From an archaeon UBA583 (GTDB lineage Archaea; Nanobdellota; Nanobdellia; Woesearchaeales; UBA583), in contig DAXK01000047.1 in the NCBI GenBank assembly GCA_002506365.1, positions 1 through 20,589 on the forward strand: a stretch of DNA of 20,589 nt. The letters are read 5' to 3'. Position 1 is the stretch's first letter. The number at the start of each line of letters is the position of its first letter. Of the stretch, positions 1 through 6,401 are shown piece after piece. A program made the translations under genes and the position numbers. The notes under the pieces are model-generated. The model was given only the letters and a program-made list of their open reading frames with translations, did no database searches and was not told the origin of the DNA.

Positions 1-8
1 ATAATTGA

Positions 9-36
9 GTTCTATACAATGATAAATGTACAGAAC
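9..36 (-). other. Hairpin downstream of the 23S 3' end
   Basis: On the minus strand the arms GUUCUGUAC and GUAUAGAAC (positions 36-28 and 17-9) pair over 9 bases, one of them G-U, around a 10-base loop. It lies just outside the 23S processing stem. It has no T run after it, so it is not an obvious terminator. It could be a transcript-processing or 5S-leader structure. No 5S rRNA is visible in positions 1-75. Confidence 0.35.
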
Positions 37-41
37 GGATT

Positions 42-75
42 AATAAGGTTAAATATAATAGTTGTTGTATGTTCA
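42..75 (-). other. 3' arm of the pre-23S processing stem (bulge-helix-bulge)
   Basis: This arm pairs with positions 2967-3000; paired coordinates sum to 3042. The outer helix runs from 42/3000 to 61/2981 and contains the exact 15-base complement GGUUAAAUAUAAUAG/CUAUUAUAUUUAACC. Then comes a 4-bp helix (62-65 with 2974-2977), a 3-base bulge here at 66-68, and an inner helix from 69/2973 to 75/2967. Four base pairs between two 3-base bulges on opposite strands is the target of the archaeal tRNA-splicing endonuclease, which in archaea also excises pre-rRNAs. The cut here should release the 23S 3' side. Confidence 0.8.
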
Positions 76-2922
76 TACAAAATAGCCGTTAGTACTCGCG
101 GGCTGACTACGTCGCGTGAGCTTCGTAATTACACCCCGAGCCTATCAAACTCATCTTTTATGAGAGGCCAATGTATCTTTTTTAGAGGGAGGTTTCAAGC
201 TTAGATGCTTTCAGCTTTTATCCTCGAGAGCGTAGCTGCTCTGCATGCCAATATTGACAACAGATACACCAGTGGCTCCGACCCATCGTTCCTTTCGTAC
301 TAAATGCATCTTTCTCGCAGATACTATACACTCCAAGCAGATATTATACCAACTGCCTCACAGCGTTGTGAACCCAGCTCACGAACCCTTTTAATGGGTG
401 AACACCCCCACCTTTGGTAGCTGCTGCACTACCAGGTTAGGATGAGCCGACATCGATGTAGCAAACCGCTCCGTCGATATGAACTCTCAGGAGCGACAAC
501 TCTGTTATCCCCGTGGTAACTTTTCTGTCAATCCAAGGCCCCATTTAGGAGCACATTGGAGATCGTTAGACCATACTTTCGTAATTGCGATTCGCATTGT
601 GTGAATCACAATAAAGCCAGCTTTTGCTCTTACACTCTACGAAGGATTTCTAAACCTTCTGAGCTGACCTTTGGGCCCTGTTGATACCTTTTCAACAGGG
701 TGCCACCCCAGCCAAACTGCCCACCAACTACTGTTTCCCATATAGAGATAAGCAATCAACTTCATAACAACAAGTTCTACCTTGTTGCCGAAGCTCCTTG
801 TTACATTATAAAGTTGATCACAATAGCAGGCTGCAGTAAAGTTCAACGGGGTCTTTACTTCCCACTTGGAGTCCCCGGCTTTTGCACCGGGATAGTGTGT
901 TCGGAGGGTTCTTTGTAGGGACAGTGGCGACCTCGTTACGCCATTCATGCAAGCCGTCAATTAAACGGCAAGGCATTTCGTTACCTTAAGAGGATCATAG
1001 TTATCCCCGCCCTTTACCAGACCTTGGCCACCTTGAAAAGTGGTTTTAGTTACTGGCAGTGGGCAGACTTCACCAACTATACACATCATTACTGACTAGC
1101 AGTTGGCTATGTTTTAGTTAAACAGTCGGGCCGCCTTAGAAATTGCACCCTGAAATTACCAAAAATAAATTCGATAGTCCAGGGACCACATATACCGAAG
1201 GCATGTGGCTAATTTGCCGAATTCCCTTACAAAGATTTGCCCTTCAGGACTTAGGTTTCTCACCTAGGGGCACCTGTGCCGGTTGTGGGTACATTTATCT
1301 TAAATTAATACTATTTCGTTTTCAAAGAATCAAGGCATCGCCGCAAATTACTCATAACTTCTTACTCAACTTCTCGTGATTACCACACTCCATTGACTTT
1401 GAAAGCTTAACCCAAACATGTTTGGGAGCAGATAGCCTAAATCGTCCGAAATAGTACTTGTGTTGCCATATTTATTAAGACAGTACAGGAATATTAACCT
1501 GTTTCCCTTTCTCGATAGAGCCCAGTTAGGGTCTCGATTAGGAATGACTAACCCTTCTCTGATTTACATTGAGAAGGAACCCTTGCCCATTCGTCCGCGG
1601 TGACTCTCACACCGCTTGTTTCCTACTACCACCAGGATTCTTATACCTACAAGGTCCACTGGACCTTCAAGCCCAGCTTCTGCCCTTGCACGTCACCAGT
1701 CTAACTTACACGCTCCGTGAGCGTGAAATACAGTATCGGCAGATAATTTAGACCCGATTATTTTCGGGGCAAATACTCTCGAAGAGTGAGCTGTTACGCA
1801 CTCTTTAAGGGATTGCTGCTTCTAAGCAAACCTCCTCTTTGTCTTCGAATACTCACACCCTTTACCCTTTATCACTTGATTATCATTTAGGGGCCTTAAC
1901 TGTATTCTGGGTTGTTCCCCTCGCGGATTACAAGTTTACCCCGTGTAATCCCGTTTCCCACTATCTACGAAGTCACAGCATTCGGAGTTGGACTAAGAAA
2001 TGAAGGAATTTCTTCCCCCGATTCCCTAATCCGTAGCTCTACCTCTGTAACATTCTAAAGTGAGACTTGACTAAGGCCAATTTTGACTGGAACCAGCTAT
2101 CACGAGTTTCGATTGGCTTTTCACCCCTATGCCCAGGTCACACAAACCAATAGACGCGGAACTGCTTCGGCCCTCCACGGAATCTTACTTCCGCTTCAGC
2201 CTGCCCAGGCATAGATCAACTCGTTTCGGGTTTTACCTGTTTGACTAAAGGCAGTATTACCACCCTAGTCCTCAAATTTGCGACTACTCGGTTTCCCTAC
2301 GACTTTCGTCTCGCCAAACAAATAAACTCCCTGGTCCGTTATTCAGAACGTACGTAGCAACGCCGTAACGCCGCTACATCCTATAACTGTTATGTTTCAG
2401 ATCTTTTCAGGGCCTTTTACGGCCTCTTTTCAACATTCCCTCACGGTACTAATTCGCTATCGGTCTTGAGGTATATTTAGGTTTGGAGGTAAATGTCCCC
2501 CATATTCATGCCAAATTTCCAATTGACACTACTCTGGAAATCTCTAAAGTCCAATGCAACATATCCTACGGGACTATCACCCTCTAAAGTCTAACTTTTC
2601 AGAAAGGTTCAGACATGTTTTATTGGTACAAAAAGAGCTCCACAACACCACATCTCCCTTATATTACTATAAGGGATTCAGTTTGACCTTGTCTGCTTTC
2701 ATTCGCCATTACTAACAGAATCTCATTTGATTTCTTTTCCTTGGGGTACTAAGATGTTTCAGTTCCCCCAGTAAGCTCTTGATTAACAAGTATTTAGGAA
2801 GTCCAATTCAGGAATCGTAAGTTCAAAGGTTGTATGCACCTACCTTACGCTTATCGCAGCTTACCACGCCCTTCTTCGCAACTCAAGCCGAGTCATCCAC
2901 ATAACAGTGTAATTCTTTGTAT
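76..2922 (-). rRNA. rrl: 23S ribosomal RNA, archaeal type, complete
   Basis: This is the large-subunit rRNA, about 2850 nt, recognised from conserved cores read on the minus strand: the 5' region with GGATGACTCGGC, the GTPase-centre motif GCTTAGAAGCAGC, the helix 69 loop TAACTATGA, AAAGACCCCGTTGAAC near 856, GGGGATAACAG of the peptidyl-transferase centre, the A-loop TGTTC, and the sarcin-ricin region near 290-301. The ends are set by helix 1: AUACAAAG (2922-2915) pairs with UUUUGUAU (82-75), so each end is good to a few bases. No intron or large insertion is seen. GC content is clearly higher than in the flanking genes. Unusual bases are A at E. coli position 2661 (294), A at 1933 (981) and A at 2058 (856). 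Helix 93 and pair 2057-2611 have changed on both sides, which suggests a functional molecule. Confidence 0.97.
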
Positions 2923-2966
2923 TATATTTTTATAGATATCTAAAAGACATCTTTGTAAATTTTTTT

Positions 2967-3000
2967 CGAACACACAAAAACTATTATATTTAACCTCATT
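2967..3000 (-). other. 5' arm of the pre-23S processing stem (bulge-helix-bulge)
   Basis: This is the partner of positions 42-75. Reading the RNA, the outer helix ends at 2981, the 3-base bulge UUU is 2980-2978, the 4-bp helix UUGU is 2977-2974, and the inner helix starts at 2973. A 44-base AU-rich spacer (2966-2923) separates it from the predicted 23S 5' end, so a second trimming step is needed. An alternative register gives one continuous stem with a single U-C mismatch at 2978/64; the repeated ACAACAA makes both possible. Confidence 0.8.
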
Positions 3001-3022
3001 GTTTTTGGAAAAATCCAAAAAC
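3001..3022 (-). other. Hairpin in the tRNA-Ala/23S spacer
   Basis: A perfect 9-bp inverted repeat (3001-3009 GTTTTTGGA with 3014-3022 TCCAAAAAC) with a 4-base loop sits directly outside the 23S processing stem. A second, weaker 7-bp hairpin lies at 3036-3052. Both are in the spacer transcribed between tRNA-Ala and the 23S. They may help keep the processing stem and the tRNA 3' trailer apart. Confidence 0.5.
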
Positions 3023-3066
3023 TCCGTTCTTCACAAGAAAGTTAAACTTTCTCGCTGCACACTCAA

Positions 3067-3140
3067 TGGACCCGCCGGGATTTGAACCCGGGGCCCCCGC
3101 CTTGCAAGGGCGGTGCTATACCGAACTAAGCCACAGGCCC
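3067..3140 (-). tRNA. trnA(UGC): tRNA-Ala(UGC)
   Basis: A full 74-nt cloverleaf folds from GGGCCTG to CGGGTCC plus A73. The anticodon stem CCGCC/GGCGG encloses the loop CTTGCAA, giving anticodon TGC. The G3-U70 wobble pair, the main alanine identity element, is present. The T arm is CCGGG-TTCAAAT-CCCGG and the D loop has the GG pair. CCA is not encoded (TTGAGT follows A73), so the CCA-adding enzyme must complete it. tRNA-Ala is the classical spacer tRNA between 16S and 23S in euryarchaeal operons. Here it still leads the 23S, but there is no 16S upstream. Confidence 0.97.
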
Positions 3141-3194
3141 ATTATCAATACACACCATCACTCGCTGGCGGCATAGTTATAGTTAAACCGCTTC

Positions 3195-3206
3195 CATTTA
3201 TAAATG
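3195..3206 (-). promoter_or_regulatory. TATA box for the tRNA-Ala/23S transcript
   Basis: CATTTATAAATG is a perfect 12-base palindrome whose centre (3200/3201) lies 26-27 bases before an A at 3174, the spacing expected from TATA centre to start site in archaea. That start would give a leader of about 33 nt before the tRNA 5' end. The 3141-3324 gap holds this site and the T-rich tract of the preceding gene, with no other gene seen and no trace of a 16S 3' end (no CACCTCCT). A clear BRE is not visible. The start site is inferred. Confidence 0.55.
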
Positions 3207-3289
3207 TTCAGTCTGTGTGATAAAAAAATCAACAAGATAAGTTAATATTTGAGAAAAAATAGGAAAAATCGTTAAATCTTGAGAAAATA

Positions 3290-3324
3290 ATATAATAAAT
3301 AAATAGAATAAAAGAAAAAAATAA
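3290..3324 (-). terminator. T-rich terminator after the 42-aa gene
   Basis: Directly after the TAA of the small gene, the minus strand has a run of seven T, then CTTTTATTC and further T-rich sequence. Archaeal RNA polymerase stops at such oligo-T tracts without needing a hairpin. It would separate the addAB-like unit from the rRNA unit. Confidence 0.5.
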
Positions 3325-3453
3325 TTAATCATAAAAAAATGAATCATTCATATCTTCTTCCAACTCTTTCATATTTTTATAAAATTCATTCTTATCATGC
3401 TCAAGTAAATCAGAAATTGTTTTTTCCCTAGGTTTTTTTTTACCAAAAATCAT
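3325..3453 (-). CDS. Small charged protein of unknown function, 42 aa
   Basis: This open frame runs ATG at 3453 to TAA at 3325. It encodes a short, highly charged peptide that starts MIFGKKKPREKT, continues with an acidic, heptad-compatible helix-like stretch (LLEHDKNEFYKNMKELEED) and ends SFFYD. I do not recognise the family. Support for a real gene: it fills most of an otherwise empty gap, its composition is protein-like (alternating acidic and basic residues, not the N/I/K noise of random AT-rich DNA), it starts 70 bases after the addA-like stop, and a strong T-rich terminator follows its stop codon. There is no Shine-Dalgarno site. A weak TATA-like TTTAAGTA lies about 27 bases before the ATG, so a leaderless transcript is possible. 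A chance ORF cannot be excluded at this size. Confidence 0.55.
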   Translation of the reverse strand: MIFGKKKPREKTISDLLEHDKNEFYKNMKELEEDMNDSFFYD

Positions 3454-3523
3454 AAAATTCAAATTAACTTAAATTACTTAAACATTATTTACTAATTCCA
3501 AATATGAAAAACAAGTTGAAAAA

Positions 3524-6400
3524 TTAAACTAATTTTAATAATTCTAATTTTGATAAAGGAACAACCTTTTCAAATTCACCCTCATCAGACCAAAAAATTC
3601 CAACCTCCACATCACAACCAACAAAACTTTCACAAATTACATGATAATAAACAGATAACTGTTTCCTATACTCATTAAGTCCAACTTTATCAATATCAGT
3701 TTTCCAATCAACTATTAATAATTTATCACCTAAATCAAATACACAATCCACAATCCCCTTAACAGATATATTGTCCGATAATTTTAACATACAACTCTCC
3801 TCAGCATAAACTTTTGAAAAATTTAAACTATCAACAAAAGACTTAATCGAATTAAAATCCTTCTCAAAATCCTTTGGAACTTTAGAAATATTTAAATTTG
3901 AAACATACCTAAAAGCTAAATTATGAATCTCACTTCCAAAGTTTGCACCACGACCACCCTCACTAAATTCAAAATCATCCATTAAATCATGGGCTGAAAT
4001 AGATTTATGAAAACTTTTTTTAGACTTTGAATTAACTAAAATATCACAATCATATTTTTCATCTGAATATAGATTAAACTTTAAATCAAACTTAGAATGT
4101 TCATCATAAACTAAAGGTTCTTCATCACCAATAAAATCTTTAAAAAAATGTGAAGGTCTATAACAAGTTAAATAAACATCAAACATAGCTCTCGTTGTTG
4201 CAACATACATTAATCTTCTCTCCTCATCATAATCCGAAAATAACTTATAAGAAATCAAATCAGACTTCCAACTCTCAAATATAAAATTATGATCTCTTGA
4301 AAATTCCTTTTTTGAGCGAAACCCACAACTTTCATCATAAAATAAATCTGGAGCAGACTTACTTGACATTGGAAAACTACTTTGATTACAATTAACAACA
4401 AAAACAATAGGATACTCTAAACCTTTTGACCCATGAATTGTTTGAATTTTAACTGCATCTACTCCTGAACCAATTTCAACCCTAAAATCAGAATTATTAT
4501 TTATACACTCCTCAATAAACACAACTAAATCAGAAAGCGATACAAGAGATGAATTAAATAAATCATCTAATATTAAAACTATTTTATTACTTATAGCACT
4601 ATTAAATCCATACTTTCTAAAAATCTCATCCACTATATACGCAATATTTTTCTTTTCAATTAACAAATAATTTCTAAAATTTATAATCTCTTCTGGATAA
4701 TCCTTCTCGACAATAATTCTTTCAATTTCTAAATAAGGTAAATTTTCTTTTTCTAAAATTGTAATCCATGAACTCCTAGAATCAACATCAAGTAATAACT
4801 TAGTAAAAGCCAATAACAAAATCGCAGGTTCCTCAGAAAATAAATAAATTCCCCCATCATAAATAGCTGGACACCCAACCTCCTCACACCTATTTAAAAT
4901 ATCCAAACCAAAAACTCGCGTTCGCGACAAAATAGCAATATCAGAATACTTAACAAATCTAATTTCCCCATTCTTCCCTAAAGGTAAAGTTTTTTTCCCA
5001 ACCAGAGAATTAATTTTATTTAAAATCATATCAATCTCAACATCAAAACTATCCGCACACATAAACTCAACACTAGAAAACTCATTAAAACCTTCCCTCC
5101 CAGAAGTTAATTCAACAACTTCCCCAACATCTCTCACATTTTCACTACTAGAACCCTTCAAATCAAAAGAACCAATAGAAAAATCTAAAACTTTTTGTGC
5201 GGATCTATAATTAATATCAAAATCCAAATTTTCAACATTAACATTTTTATAATCAAAACTTAATCTACTTTCACCATCAAACTCAAGTAAATCACAATAA
5301 TACTTAAACTTAGACTCAAACTCAGTAATATTTTTAATACTAGCATTTCTAAATCCATAAATTCCTTGTTTCCAATCTCCAACAACACACAAATTTCCAG
5401 ATTTTAATAATAATAAAATTAACATAAACTGCATCTCATTTGTATCCTGAAACTCATCAATCATAACATACTCAAAACTAGACTTCTCTCGAACTTTAGA
5501 ATCATTAAACAAAATTAAAAAAGCATACATCGAATTTAAAGAAAAAGTCATATAATTATTTTTTGCCATAAAATCAATATAACTAAAATAAATTTTATGA
5601 ACAAATTCCTCTAAATCGGCCACTACTTTATCATCAAAAGCATTTTCAAGTAAAATAGGTTCTAAAAAATTTCCACAATTATAATCTTTTGGAATTGAAG
5701 ATTTATTATATTTTTTTTTATTCAAACAATCCTCAAAATATTTTAACAAATCCGAATTAATAACTTTAGACTTTCCTTGAACAGGATTATTAAATTCCAT
5801 AACTCTTTTAAGAAATTTATTCCTATCTCCTAAAACTTTATTCCCTCCATCTAAAAACCAACCAGTCTTTGTCGGATAAATTCCCTTAGCAAGTAAACTT
5901 TCCAAAAGTCCTAAAACTGAACTCGAATTGTTAACAATAGTTAAAATTGAACTAAATTTTTCCTCATTAACTTTCAAAAAAGAATTAAAAAAACGTCTAA
6001 AAATTCTATCCATAATAACATTTTCAGTAACTAACTTATACCCTGACAACTTAGAACTAATTCCTAAATACTTTGGAGCATCTAATCCATAAGAACTAAC
6101 TAACTTAGAACAATACGAATCAAAAGAACAAATCGGAGCATTTAAAATATCATTTTTAATTGAACTATCAACTTTAGAAATAACTTTTTCCTTCATATTA
6201 GCTGCAGCATTTCTAGTAAAAGTTACCAATAAAATATCATCAACTGAAATTTCTCTATTTTGTTCTAAAATATTTAAATATCTCTCAGTAATAGTTTTAG
6301 TTTTTCCAGTCCCAGCTCCAGCATCAACCACAATCACTCCATCAAGTGACTCAATTAATTTTTGTTGTTTTTCATTTGGTTTATTTTTATCATTACTCAT
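3524..6400 (-). CDS. AddA-like UvrD/RecB helicase-nuclease (958 aa)
   Basis: This is a superfamily 1A helicase fused to a RecB-type nuclease, the AddA arrangement, expected to unwind and cut double-strand ends for recombination repair. Numbering from the ATG at 6400: Q-motif Gln12, Walker A AGAGTGKT 27-34, DEFQDT 315-320, motif III GDWKQGIYGFR from 341, motif IV DINYRS 395-400, motif V QTIHGSKGLE from 653, motif VI EERRLMYVATTRA 726-738. The C-terminal nuclease has His826 (GSEIH), Asp885 (GIVD), Asp898 and Lys900 (VDWKTD), then QLSVYY. All catalytic residues are present. At 958 aa it is shorter than bacterial AddA (about 1200). The ATG at 6433 would add 11 residues inside the upstream gene; I prefer 6400 because it lies one base after that gene's stop and has GGGG upstream. 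It is co-transcribed with the AddB-like gene. Confidence 0.93.
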   Translation of the reverse strand: MSNDKNKPNEKQQKLIESLDGVIVVDAGAGTGKTKTITERYLNILEQNREISVDDILLVTFTRNAAANMKEKVISKVDSSIKNDILNAPICSFDSYCSKLVSSYGLDAPKYLGISSKLSGYKLVTENVIMDRIFRRFFNSFLKVNEEKFSSILTIVNNSSSVLGLLESLLAKGIYPTKTGWFLDGGNKVLGDRNKFLKRVMEFNNPVQGKSKVINSDLLKYFEDCLNKKKYNKSSIPKDYNCGNFLEPILLENAFDDKVVADLEEFVHKIYFSYIDFMAKNNYMTFSLNSMYAFLILFNDSKVREKSSFEYVMIDEFQDTNEMQFMLILLLLKSGNLCVVGDWKQGIYGFRNASIKNITEFESKFKYYCDLLEFDGESRLSFDYKNVNVENLDFDINYRSAQKVLDFSIGSFDLKGSSSENVRDVGEVVELTSGREGFNEFSSVEFMCADSFDVEIDMILNKINSLVGKKTLPLGKNGEIRFVKYSDIAILSRTRVFGLDILNRCEEVGCPAIYDGGIYLFSEEPAILLLAFTKLLLDVDSRSSWITILEKENLPYLEIERIIVEKDYPEEIINFRNYLLIEKKNIAYIVDEIFRKYGFNSAISNKIVLILDDLFNSSLVSLSDLVVFIEECINNNSDFRVEIGSGVDAVKIQTIHGSKGLEYPIVFVVNCNQSSFPMSSKSAPDLFYDESCGFRSKKEFSRDHNFIFESWKSDLISYKLFSDYDEERRLMYVATTRAMFDVYLTCYRPSHFFKDFIGDEEPLVYDEHSKFDLKFNLYSDEKYDCDILVNSKSKKSFHKSISAHDLMDDFEFSEGGRGANFGSEIHNLAFRYVSNLNISKVPKDFEKDFNSIKSFVDSLNFSKVYAEESCMLKLSDNISVKGIVDCVFDLGDKLLIVDWKTDIDKVGLNEYRKQLSVYYHVICESFVGCDVEVGIFWSDEGEFEKVVPLSKLELLKLV

Positions 6401-6401
6401 T

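Noticed and set aside
1..75. A 5S rRNA or tRNA downstream of the 23S
   Set aside because: Only the processing-stem arm and a hairpin are visible; the space is too short for a 5S gene.
19..1751. Short open frames on both strands at 19-204, 637-960, 700-918, 1143-1379 and 1569-1751
   Set aside because: All lie inside the 23S rRNA gene or its processing stem and have no protein-like pattern.
76..2922. 23S as a decayed pseudogene because of the unusual core bases
   Set aside because: The molecule is full length, its main loops are kept, and several changed helix positions are compensated on the partner strand.
3141..3330. Remnant of a 16S rRNA 3' end upstream of tRNA-Ala
   Set aside because: No anti-Shine-Dalgarno CACCTCCT or conserved 16S helix 45 sequence is present; the stretch is AT-rich with only the TATA box and terminator.
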